From contig CALRCE010000007.1 of the NCBI GenBank assembly GCA_943354505.1, positions 1-42,409 on the forward strand: a stretch of DNA of 42,409 nt. Direction: 5' to 3'. The stretch comes from Candidatus Peribacteria bacterium (GTDB lineage Bacteria > Patescibacteriota > Gracilibacteria > UBA1369 > 2-02-FULL-48-14). The translations under genes and the position numbers were made by a program. The number at the start of each line of letters is the position of its first letter. The stretch's first letter is position 1. Below, piece by piece: positions 35,042-42,409 of this stretch. Below the pieces are notes generated by a model, which worked only from the letters and a program-made list of their open reading frames with translations, did not search any database and was not told the origin of the DNA.

Positions 35042-35806
35042 ATGGCAGACGGAGGCTTCACTTTTGGATCAGGTTTCGTTGGGGCGCAAGACCCTCAAGG
35101 TCAAAATCAAACCCCTGCAGGACAAAATCCTCAAGGGCAGTTTGTTCAACCACAAACTCCTTCTCAGCCTGTTCAACCAGTTTATCAACAACCCATGCAA
35201 CAGCCTCAGGCTCCCATGGGCTACGCACCTCAGCCTCAGCCTGCTCAACCTGTCTATCAGCAACCGATGCAACAGCCTCAGGCTCCCATGGGCTATGCAC
35301 CTCAACCTCAAACTCCAATGGGTTACAACCCTGCCGGACAAATGCCAGCTGCCGGAGGGGCGGGCGCAGCACCTTTAGCCGGAATGGGAGACGCCGCTGG
35401 CGGAGCCGCACAACCTCCTTTTGATCCCAACTACAAATTTGGGGAAAAAATGAAGAACTTCACCACCACGGTGAAGCTGCCCGAACACACGATCAAAGTG
35501 GACGGGGCTTACTTCTTGAACCTACTCGCAGGTTCCATTTCACTGACTCGTGAAGAAAAGAAGAAAATCGTGGATTCCTTCGGCAAACTTCGCCAAGAGC
35601 AAGTGGATGAACTCATCCGCATTTTTGAAGAAGAACGAGCCAAATTCATCGAACTTTCTCCCAAACACGGCGCTCAACTTAAGAAACTAGAGGAAGAACA
35701 CGCCGCCGACTGGAAGGACATCGAAATCTCCTACACCGCCGCTGCCAAAAAAGAGGAAGAAGACGCCAAAGCGGAGGCGATTCGAAAACAATTGGGTTTG
35801 AACTAA
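35042..35806 (+). CDS. Pro/Gln-rich protein with charged helical domain
   Basis: 254 residues. The N-terminal ~130 residues are Gln/Pro/Gly/Met-rich, with a near-exact repeat of QPVYQQPMQQPQAPMGYAPQP and shorter copies. Residues ~130-254 form a helical domain (GAYFLNLLAGSISLTREEKKKIVDSFGKL, then EELIRIFEEERAKFIELSP-like and KKLEEEHAADWKD). That domain aligns without gaps over 60 residues with the protein at 8773-9252. No signal peptide. The start has no clear Shine-Dalgarno but lies 29 bp after an extended -10. Function unknown; the family may be lineage-specific. Confidence 0.8.
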   Translation: MADGGFTFGSGFVGAQDPQGQNQTPAGQNPQGQFVQPQTPSQPVQPVYQQPMQQPQAPMGYAPQPQPAQPVYQQPMQQPQAPMGYAPQPQTPMGYNPAGQMPAAGGAGAAPLAGMGDAAGGAAQPPFDPNYKFGEKMKNFTTTVKLPEHTIKVDGAYFLNLLAGSISLTREEKKKIVDSFGKLRQEQVDELIRIFEEERAKFIELSPKHGAQLKKLEEEHAADWKDIEISYTAAAKKEEEDAKAEAIRKQLGLN

Positions 35807-35836
35807 AGTACGTAGATCCCTTTCATGGCGAGGGCA

Positions 35837-35865
35837 TTGCCAAGTTGGCTTTATAGTGTTATAGT
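35837..35865 (+). promoter_or_regulatory. Promoter of the calcium-repeat gene
   Basis: TTGCCA (35837-35842), 17-bp spacer, TATAGT (35860-35865), 25 bp before the ATG at 35891. Confidence 0.6.
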
Positions 35866-35890
35866 AAATAGAATTCTTTACAAAAATAAA

Positions 35891-36631
35891 ATGAAAACCA
35901 AGAAAATAGTTATACTCAGTCTCTAAGCAGCGGTTGTTTTAGGTTTGGTCGTAAACCAGTTGAACCTCGTAGACATATCAGGGAAATTCAATGGGATATC
36001 GATTAAACCAACTCCCATCGGCATAAAGCTGAAAGACACCGATGGAGACGGTTTGACGGATAAGAAAGAAGTGAGCTTAGGCACAGATCCAAACGACAAA
36101 GATAGTGATGACGATGGACTAAACGACTATGAAGAGGTGATGACCTACAAAACAGACCCGAACGATTCTGATACGGATGGAGATGGGATGGACGGCGCAG
36201 AGAATTCGAACGACGGAGATGAAGTACACAATGGTACAGATCCATTGGTTGAAGATCTTGAGGCAACTTCCTCTACAGGAGCAGGTGTGACTGATACGGA
36301 CGGAGACGGCTTAACCGATGCAGCCGAAGAAGGGATTTACCTCACTGATCCCAACGACACAGACAGCGATAACGATGGTCTGAGCGATTATGATGAAGTA
36401 CAGTTGAGATTCAACTACTGCGATCGAGAAACAGAGGCTATGTATTGCCCTCAATATGGAACGGATCCCAACGATTCAGACACCGATGATGATGGAGTCA
36501 GCGACTACGATGAAGTCAATTCAGGTTCTGAACCCAACGATAACTACAGTAAAGACACAGACGGAGATGGAGAAACCGATTATATGGAAGGTCAAAAAGG
36601 AACAGACCCCAATGATCCCAGTTCTTTCTAG
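35891..36631 (+). pseudogene. Thrombospondin-type-3-like calcium-repeat protein, stop in signal peptide
   Basis: From ATG 35891 the frame reads MKTKKIVILSL, a TAA stop (35924-35926), then [13 protein letters not shown], together a normal signal peptide or anchor apart from the stop. The rest is intact: at least six aspartate-rich repeats of the D-x-D-x-D-G-(L/M/V)-x-D type with E-E and G-T-D-P-N-D (for example [21 protein letters not shown]), which bind calcium and stiffen extracellular stalks. A downstream TTG start at 35945 would leave only a stub of the hydrophobic segment. It is either a recent pseudogene, a readthrough gene or a sequencing error. It shares a CTAG with the proS stop. Confidence 0.75.
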
Positions 36632-38058
36632 TAGGCCCGCGCAAAGTACACAATCGTGTCAGTTTCTTTTCCTGTAAAGATGCACTTTCCAGGCTTGTCG
36701 AGCTTGATCTCTGAAACCACACGGATGGTGGCCTTGGTCTTGTCTTGAATCTTCTTTTCGTCCAGTTCCGTTCCAGCCCAAGGGGCTTTCACAAAACCAC
36801 CTTTCTCATCCAGAATTTTGATCATCTCGTCCAGGTCGGAGGCCTCAGAGATGTGTTCGGCCAAGTGTTTTTGTGCACGAGCCAACATTTCACTTTGAAT
36901 CGTCTCTAAGAGGGCAGGCACTTGAGCCGCCACTTCAGCCAAAGCCACGGGAGTCTTTTCACTGGTGTCGCGACGGGCGAGCACACAGGTTTCAGCCGCA
37001 AGGTCACGGGGACCCACTTCGAGACGAACGGGCACGCCTTTGACTTCCCACTCATTGAATTTGAAGCCGGGAGTCACCGTGTCGCGAGCATCCAAATGCA
37101 CACGCACATTTTTAACATCGAGTTCAGCCTTCACTTTTTCTAAAGCCTCCAAAACGGACGCGCGCTCATCAGGAGTTTTGTAGATAGGAATCATCACCAC
37201 TTGATGAGGCGCCACATTGGGTGGCAAAACGAGACCTTTTTCGTCGCCATGGCACACGATCAAGGTGCCAATGATGCGAGTGGAAAGTCCCCAAGAGGTT
37301 TGCCACACATACTGTTTTTCGCCTTTTTCATCTTGGAACTGAATGTCAAAGGTCTTGGCAAAGGTTTGTCCAAGCAAGTGAGAGGTTCCGGCTTGAATCA
37401 CTTTTCCATCTTTAGCCAAAGCTTCGGTCGTCCGCGTGTAATCGGCACCCGCAAACGTTTCTTTTGGGGATTTGGTTCCGGTCAAAACAGGCAAAGCCAA
37501 AAAGTCTCGGTCAAAGTCTTCGTACATTTTAAGAGCACGAGCCACCTCTGCCTCGGCTTCCGCCTTGGTCGCATGAGCCGTGTGACCTTCTTGCCACAAA
37601 AACTCCGTGGTTCGAAGGAAAGGACGAGTGCGCATTTCCCAACGCACCACATTGGCCCATTGGTTGATGAGGAGTGGCAAGTCACGGTGACTTTGCACCC
37701 AACCCGAAAACGCATCGTACATGATGGTCTCAGAAGTGGGACGCACGATCAGCGGTTCAGCCAAAAGCTGCCCTCCGCCATGAGTCACGACGGCGCATTC
37801 AGGAGCAAATCCCTCCAAATGGTCTTTTTCTTTGTTGAGTAAACTCTGAGGAATAAACATGGGGAAGTACATGTTCTGAACGCCCGCCGCTTTGATGCGA
37901 CGATCGAGTTCACGTTGAATGTTCTCCCAAATCGCGTACCCGTAAGGACGAATGATCATGCAGCCCTTCACGCGGCTGTGTTTCGCGAGGTCCGCCACGT
38001 CGACGACGTCGAGGTACCATTGAGGAAAGTCTGAAGCTTGTGATGCAATTTTTGCCAT
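36628..38058 (-). CDS. proS: Prolyl-tRNA synthetase, archaeal/eukaryote-like short type
   Basis: 476 residues. Class II motifs are visible: motif 1 around [17 protein letters not shown], motif 2 [24 protein letters not shown] and motif 3 ([32 protein letters not shown]). The chain is the short type without the ~180-residue INS editing domain that bacterial-type ProRS carries between motifs 2 and 3, and it ends in a C-terminal domain with the terminal Tyr (YFARAY) typical of archaeal-type enzymes. Two free-standing editing-domain proteins occur in the same window. The gene ends on a stop that overlaps the calcium-repeat gene. Confidence 0.95.
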   Translation of the reverse strand: MAKIASQASDFPQWYLDVVDVADLAKHSRVKGCMIIRPYGYAIWENIQRELDRRIKAAGVQNMYFPMFIPQSLLNKEKDHLEGFAPECAVVTHGGGQLLAEPLIVRPTSETIMYDAFSGWVQSHRDLPLLINQWANVVRWEMRTRPFLRTTEFLWQEGHTAHATKAEAEAEVARALKMYEDFDRDFLALPVLTGTKSPKETFAGADYTRTTEALAKDGKVIQAGTSHLLGQTFAKTFDIQFQDEKGEKQYVWQTSWGLSTRIIGTLIVCHGDEKGLVLPPNVAPHQVVMIPIYKTPDERASVLEALEKVKAELDVKNVRVHLDARDTVTPGFKFNEWEVKGVPVRLEVGPRDLAAETCVLARRDTSEKTPVALAEVAAQVPALLETIQSEMLARAQKHLAEHISEASDLDEMIKILDEKGGFVKAPWAGTELDEKKIQDKTKATIRVVSEIKLDKPGKCIFTGKETDTIVYFARAY

Positions 38059-38100
38059 GCCGAAATTCTAAACACTCTCTGGAAGGAAACAAAGGCAAAA

Positions 38101-38665
38101 GTGGATAAAAGATTGACGAAAAATGGAAAAGTATTAAAGTATAACACTGTATCTCTTTCTCTTTCAAAAGTGGGAGTCGAAACATTCACCCCAAGGGCAA
38201 AGCCGAGAATCTACGAGTTTCGAACGGATCGCGAACCTGTTCAGGCACGAAGTCTTGAGGATTTCGAGGGAGTCTTGAATCGGCTCGAAGAGCTCACGTG
38301 GCACTTAGGACTGACACTCAAAAGGGCTTACGAGGGCGAGTCGGTGCTACATGCCAGAAGCCAGACAGACCGGCCTCAAAAGGGTCCTCCCAAAGTGGGC
38401 ACTTCCCGCTCAAAGAGAGCAAGCGCCCAGAGAAGAAACACTCATGGTGGACCGCTGGGCACTTGGAACAGGTGAAGTGAGAGAGGCAGTGACGTTTGTT
38501 GTGAGAGGGCAGGATGAGGCTGCACAGATGCTGAGGTGTTTTTTCGCCGCACGTATCAGTGCAGAACGTTCCTTCAGCACAGCGTCTTTGCAAGATTGCA
38601 CCGCCTACAGCTTGATCATGCCTTCCTTAGAGGACCTTGAAATGGACGAGGGGACAATCCATTGA
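38101..38665 (+). pseudogene. Hypothetical gene split over two frames
   Basis: Two overlapping frames look like one protein. The first, from ~38101 (GTG; a later GTG at 38170 is possible), gives VETFTPRAKPRIYEFRTDREP and SLEDFEGVLNRLEELTWHLGLTLKRAYEGES, then becomes Arg/Pro-rich and ends at 38475. The second, from ATG 38351, gives RVLPKWALPAQREQAPREETLMVDRWALG and VREAVTFVVRGQDEAAQMLRCFF, then ends at 38665. The change occurs around 38340-38350. Either there is a frameshift or these are two overlapping genes. I do not recognise either part. The second stop lies 3 bp from the convergent gene end. Confidence 0.4.
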
Positions 38666-38668
38666 AGG

Positions 38669-40402
38669 CTACTCAATCTGCACACCTTCTGACAAGGATT
38701 TGATTTTAATATTGTCGGGCAAACTGGGAATGGTGGGGGACCACACGGGCCACACCTTGATTTCAACGGAGTTCACTTCGGGTAAGTTTTGGATGTAAGC
38801 CTCCGCTTCTTCAATCGTTTTCCCAGCGATGTGTTCTTTGATTTTTTTATTCAACTCCGCGCCTCCCTCCAAATCGGCATCGATTTCATACTCTTCCACT
38901 CCCTGAATTTGAGCCGTGATCTTGTACTGACCAGCAGGAACATTGGCCTCTAAAACACTGAGGCTGATGGAGTCCTTGTCCACAGAAATGATCTGTTTTC
39001 CGGGAGTCTGAACCGATAAAAGTTCGGTTTTTAAAAGTTCATACAAAGCATCGGAGTCGTAAGCCACACCTGAGAGTGTCAAAGTCCCCTTCACTTCAAA
39101 GGTGTCCACTTCTTGACCGAGCAACTCATAAGGCAGGTCCACTTCCACGGTGCCAAATTGTAAGGTGGCCGTGTCTTCCACCAGTTTAAGATTGAGTCCC
39201 TTGCTGTTGCCCAAACTGAGCACTTCTTTGCGCAGATTGGCCAGCACCGTTTCTTTGAGTTCTGCTTCCAATTGAGCTTGTGCCGCTACAAAGTCTTCCT
39301 CGGAAACGCGTGTGAGGATATCGGAGGTTCCGCCAGTCATAGGCGTGGTGCTCACACCATAAAGACTGTCTCGAGTGTCTTCCAGCAGGGCAGGCAAAAA
39401 GAAACGACTGGGTTCAATGTTTCCACGGTCTCCCACTGGAACACCGCTCGCATCTGTATCATCCGCCACCACGGTTACCTCTAGTTTACCGGGATTCTCA
39501 GGAGTCCCACCAGGAACCGTCACATCTTCTTGAATACGGAACACGATTCCATTTTCCGTTTGGAACCGAGTCTGCGCCACAAGAGGATGCGAAATCGACT
39601 CTTCGTTCACGATCGTCAGTGTTCCAGAAGCATTCGTCCCAATATTCTCAATTCCTGTGGCCGCATGAGTGAGGGTCTGGCTGACCTCCGTTTCCAGAGG
39701 GTAAGCGACCAAACTGTCTTCATCGTTTGGGGTGGCATCCAAATTCACATTCACCCCTTTGCTCACCACATCCGCCGTGGGTTCGATGATGAGAGTCGCT
39801 CCTGGCAAAGCCACGTAAATCACAATAAAAAAGACCACCGCGCTCACCAGCAAAAAAGCCGCGAGCCACTTCTTTTTACCTGGACTCAAATGGATGGGTT
39901 GACGCTCCAAGCGATTCTTCTTCATATCCGCCATGTAGGAACGCAACGAAAAACCTTTATCTTTGTGCTTGAGGTCTCGCACCACTTCAAAAATAGAAGA
40001 TTTTTTCTTGGGAAGCCTTGAGGGCAAATTTTCTTCCACATCATTTTGAGTCGCCGCGATGGGTTTCACCAAAGCAGAATTGGGGTCACGTTCTTCTTTT
40101 TCGGGCGTCAGTTCCGAGCCCAAATCCCATTGATCAAAAACCTTGAGTTCGGCTTGCAAGGCTAGCTTCATGCCATTCGGATCGTTGGTGATGATGGCGA
40201 TGTTTTTGTCGATTTCTTCGAGCTTCTGTTTGAGAATTTTAAGGTTCACCACACTTTGCAACAGCACCGCACGCTTGGGAACGACGAGGTAGATTTCTTT
40301 GTAAGGGAGTTTTTCAATCTTGGTGAAAACACTGGTGATCTCTTCGTCGATTTGAACGAAGAGGATCTTCTTTTTGGAAACTTTTTTGATGGAATCACTC
40401 AT
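38669..40402 (-). CDS. Baseplate-J-like membrane protein
   Basis: 577 residues. An N-terminal ~85-residue Rossmann-like unit (KILFVQIDEEITSVFTKIEKLPYKEIYLVVPKRAVLLQ) is followed by a basic linker, one membrane segment (WLAAFLLVSAVVFFIVIYVAL) and a large exported part. The latter has GTLTIVNEESISHPLVAQTRFQTENGIVFRIQEDVTVPGG and VVADDTDASGVPVGDRGNIEPSRFFLP, repeats seen in baseplate J/gp47-like proteins of CPR genomes. It is probably anchored with the C-terminal domain outside. It lies 29 bp after the FtsA-like gene on the same strand, suggesting a shared cell-envelope or pilus-like machine. I cannot assign a precise role. Confidence 0.75.
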   Translation of the reverse strand: MSDSIKKVSKKKILFVQIDEEITSVFTKIEKLPYKEIYLVVPKRAVLLQSVVNLKILKQKLEEIDKNIAIITNDPNGMKLALQAELKVFDQWDLGSELTPEKEERDPNSALVKPIAATQNDVEENLPSRLPKKKSSIFEVVRDLKHKDKGFSLRSYMADMKKNRLERQPIHLSPGKKKWLAAFLLVSAVVFFIVIYVALPGATLIIEPTADVVSKGVNVNLDATPNDEDSLVAYPLETEVSQTLTHAATGIENIGTNASGTLTIVNEESISHPLVAQTRFQTENGIVFRIQEDVTVPGGTPENPGKLEVTVVADDTDASGVPVGDRGNIEPSRFFLPALLEDTRDSLYGVSTTPMTGGTSDILTRVSEEDFVAAQAQLEAELKETVLANLRKEVLSLGNSKGLNLKLVEDTATLQFGTVEVDLPYELLGQEVDTFEVKGTLTLSGVAYDSDALYELLKTELLSVQTPGKQIISVDKDSISLSVLEANVPAGQYKITAQIQGVEEYEIDADLEGGAELNKKIKEHIAGKTIEEAEAYIQNLPEVNSVEIKVWPVWSPTIPSLPDNIKIKSLSEGVQIE

Positions 40403-40431
40403 GGCGTGAGAGAACGTTGGGTTGGAAGAAC

Positions 40432-41685
40432 TTAAACTTGCATCAGACGAACGACTTTTTGCAGCATCTTGGTCAGAATTTTTTCCTCAGTCATGATCTC
40501 CATGCCAATGCTTGCAAGAGCAATAGGGGCAATGTCTTGAGGGGATTCCAAAGTATGAGTTTGGTCCTTCACATGAGACACATGTTTGGGGAGCAGATAT
40601 TTGATCTGAGGTTTGCGAGGAAACTTGAGCTTCTTGTGCCAGTCTGAATTTTCGAGTCCATCCTTAAGCAAGGGCAGCAAAGAACCTCCACCACAAAGAT
40701 AAACGGTCGGAGGCAGGGAATCAATGTCCAAAAACTCCTGGAGGGAGAAATAAACACCCGACAACCAAACCTCCACGTCACTGGCCAAAGCTTTTTCAAC
40801 AATGGTGTGAGACTGGTGCTCGAGTTGACTGTTCGAAAAGGCCAATTTCACATCTTCCGCTTCGTCGTGAGATATGTTGAGGGCTTGAGCCAGTCGTTTC
40901 GTGAAAGATCGTCCGCCAATGTTGAACATCTTCGTACCGACCACGCTTCCATCTTGAACAATGGTGAGATCCGTAGTGGCTCCGCCCACATCCATAAAAA
41001 TCCCACTGTAGCCTTGCAGCTCCGTTCCGCCTAACAGTCGGCCCACGGCGTAGGGCTCCGCCATGATCGCGAGCAATTCCTTGTCCATTTCGGCACAAAT
41101 CGTTTGCAGCGCTCCAAAATGAATCAAAGGGGAGAAGGCGTTGAACACACTCATCATCACTTCTCGGCCTTGAAACCCGATGGGATTGGACACTTTGTAG
41201 CCGTCGATTCGAGTGTCCACAATCGCCGCGTGGACCAGTTTTACATCGATCTCATTGAAGCCCGTTTCGTAGGCTAAATCACTGCGCACTTTTTCAAACG
41301 CCTTCCATTGCACTTTGTGCACAATGTTTTTGAGCTCTTCTTGGTGAATTTTAGAACTCGGATCGCGTCTTTTGTACGTCACTGTGGAAGTCGCTCCCTT
41401 GATGAGTTCCCCAGCCACCCCAAAAATCATCTGAGTGGGGCTGGCTCCCGCTTGTCGTTCCGCCTCCCGCATCGCCACGTGGCAATTCTCAATCACTCCT
41501 GCAATGTCCGTGATCGTGCCGCTCTCCATTTCACGCGGATTCTGGCGTTTGATGCCTTTCCCAAGGATTTCCACCTCCTTGCCTTGCGCCATGCACACCA
41601 AAGCTTTGACGTTTTCCGTCCCGATGTCCAGGACGGTGAACAGACGTTCGCGTTTCGTGTTTAGTGGGTTTCTTAAGCCAAACAT
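40432..41685 (-). CDS. FtsA/PilM-type actin-like ATPase
   Basis: 417 residues with the actin-fold ATP-binding motifs: phosphate 1 FTVLDIGTENVKALV, phosphate 2 IFMDVGGATTDLTIVQDG and adenosine YLCGGGSLLPLL. Between them, a SHUTT-like region (QMIFGVAGELIKGATSTV) fits FtsA-type proteins. The C-terminus is long and ends IMTEEKILTKMLQKVVRLMQV, an amphipathic helix that could bind the membrane as in FtsA. The partner downstream is a membrane protein, as is usual for PilM with PilN, so either a division or a pilus-type assignment is possible. Confidence 0.85.
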   Translation of the reverse strand: MFGLRNPLNTKRERLFTVLDIGTENVKALVCMAQGKEVEILGKGIKRQNPREMESGTITDIAGVIENCHVAMREAERQAGASPTQMIFGVAGELIKGATSTVTYKRRDPSSKIHQEELKNIVHKVQWKAFEKVRSDLAYETGFNEIDVKLVHAAIVDTRIDGYKVSNPIGFQGREVMMSVFNAFSPLIHFGALQTICAEMDKELLAIMAEPYAVGRLLGGTELQGYSGIFMDVGGATTDLTIVQDGSVVGTKMFNIGGRSFTKRLAQALNISHDEAEDVKLAFSNSQLEHQSHTIVEKALASDVEVWLSGVYFSLQEFLDIDSLPPTVYLCGGGSLLPLLKDGLENSDWHKKLKFPRKPQIKYLLPKHVSHVKDQTHTLESPQDIAPIALASIGMEIMTEEKILTKMLQKVVRLMQV

Positions 41686-41797
41686 GGCGCTAGTGTAACG
41701 AAAAGCAGAGAGAAAGACAAAAGGACTTGTAGAAAAAAACGCAGGTTGAAAAAACTGGCCTTTTTTGTTAGTCTAGAACTCCACTCACACCCGCATC

Positions 41798-42409
41798 ATG
41801 AACCTCAACGAATTCACGCTCGCTCGGCCTCACTCCTCGACCTTCACGTCCAAAGTGCTGTCTCTGTTTGGAGTGTCGCTTTTGGTCTCCGGACTCGGAG
41901 TCTACGTGGGCATGACCTATGGTTTACAACTTTTTTATTCCAATCCAGCCACCATGTTGATCTGTTTTGGGGTGGAATTGGCCTTGATCCTCACGTCTAG
42001 AATGTGGTCCAGAATTGAGCCCCTCAATTATTTGCTCTTTGCCGCCTTCACCTTCATCAGCGGATTGACCGTGGTGCCTCTACTGCTTTCTTTCGCCGCA
42101 GAGTTCAAAGGGTTTGACCTCATTTACAGCTCCCTTTTTGCGGCCACTGCCACGTTTGGAGCGGCGGCTCTCTTCGGGTACACCACTCAGCGTTCCCTCG
42201 CAGGGCTTTCGGGCTTCCTCTTTATGAGTTTGATCGGACTGCTCGTGGTGGGGATCGGAGGCATTTTCTTTCCTTGGGGCAACACCATGGAAATGATCGT
42301 TTCAGGTTTTGGAGTCTTGATCTTTGCGGGTTACGCCGCCGTGGACATCAATCGTATGAAGGCTTACCCCGAAGACGAATACATCCAAGCCGCGATGCAG
42401 CTCTATTTG
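41798..42409 (+). CDS. Bax inhibitor-1/YccA family membrane protein (partial)
   Basis: The gene starts at ATG 41798 and runs past the window end; 204 codons are visible. Six to seven membrane helices follow (LFGVSLLVSGLGVYVGMTYG, ATMLICFGVELALIL, LNYLLFAAFTFISGLTVVPLLLSF, SLFAATATFGAAALFGY, LSGFLFMSLIGLLVVGIGGIFF, MIVSGFGVLIFAGYAAVDI). The family signature at the end (AAVDINRMKAYPEDEYIQAAMQLYL) is clear. BI-1 family members are pH-sensitive ion-leak channels in studied cases. Nearly the whole protein is present, only a few residues being cut off. A weak promoter, TTGAAA, N17, TAGTCT, lies upstream. Confidence 0.92.
   Translation, partial: MNLNEFTLARPHSSTFTSKVLSLFGVSLLVSGLGVYVGMTYGLQLFYSNPATMLICFGVELALILTSRMWSRIEPLNYLLFAAFTFISGLTVVPLLLSFAAEFKGFDLIYSSLFAATATFGAAALFGYTTQRSLAGLSGFLFMSLIGLLVVGIGGIFFPWGNTMEMIVSGFGVLIFAGYAAVDINRMKAYPEDEYIQAAMQLYL

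Noticed and set aside
38669-40402. Phage baseplate or tail system
   Set aside because: The baseplate-J-like match is a lone membrane protein beside an FtsA-like gene, without tail, sheath or portal genes.

Overview
This 42.4 kb stretch looks like ordinary chromosome from a streamlined uncultivated bacterium of the Patescibacteria/CPR type; Peregrinibacteria-like is my best guess. That placement is inference from gene content: a short archaeal-type prolyl-tRNA synthetase, YchF, a baseplate-J-like membrane protein beside an FtsA-like ATPase, a sortase, many large secreted or membrane proteins without known families, and no biosynthetic operons. Genes are dense and several convergent pairs overlap at their stop codons. 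TGA is used as a stop (for example at the Nudix gene end), so the Gracilibacteria/SR1 TGA-to-Gly code does not apply. Promoters are sigma-70-like, several with an extended -10 (TGCTATAAT or TGGTATAAT).

Layout. 1-4.8 kb: a truncated repeat-tailed protein, a prolyl-tRNA editing protein, an orphan MazF/PemK protein, a flavin reductase, YchF, and a HisA-fold protein lacking the usual catalytic residues. 4.7-11.6 kb: a frameshifted Rel/SpoT gene, mnmA, a sortase, and a three-gene coiled-coil operon. 11.6-20.1 kb: ligA, then (minus strand) dnaX-folC followed by two paralogous single-pass membrane proteins. 20.1-25.1 kb: a tRNA-like RNA with two strong hairpin terminators, two glycosyltransferases, a second editing protein, comFC, and a winged-helix/sigma-factor fusion. 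25.2-30.7 kb: Nudix hydrolase, a UvrD-type helicase-nuclease whose 3' end is duplicated around an inserted gene, and a lipoprotein. 30.7-33.6 kb: a cassette-like array downstream of tRNA-Val(GAC). 33.6-42.4 kb: a subtilase, a leader-RNA-like region, a Pro/Gln-rich protein, a calcium-repeat protein with a stop in its signal peptide, proS, a small broken gene, the baseplate-J-like protein, an FtsA-like ATPase and a Bax-inhibitor-1 protein cut by the window end.

The most interesting region is 31.0-33.6 kb. The CCACCAGA that begins at the tRNA-Val 3' end recurs twice downstream. A right-hand arm containing a promoter (TTGACT-N17-TTWAAT) follows the first two cores, and a left-hand arm containing TTCTAGAATC precedes the second and third. 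This is the arrangement expected if small promoter-bearing gene units were inserted one after another at the tRNA 3' end by site-specific recombination, with no recombinase inside the units. Separately, the gene at 28.9-29.7 kb is bracketed by a 92-bp duplication of the helicase 3' end, another sign of insertion at gene ends.

Themes that link genes: translation quality control (a ProRS that appears to lack an editing domain, plus two free-standing YbaK-type proteins, MnmA and YchF), DNA replication and repair (LigA, DnaX, helicase-nuclease), and cell-surface construction (sortase, subtilase, lipoprotein, glycosyltransferases, coiled-coil and Ca-repeat proteins).
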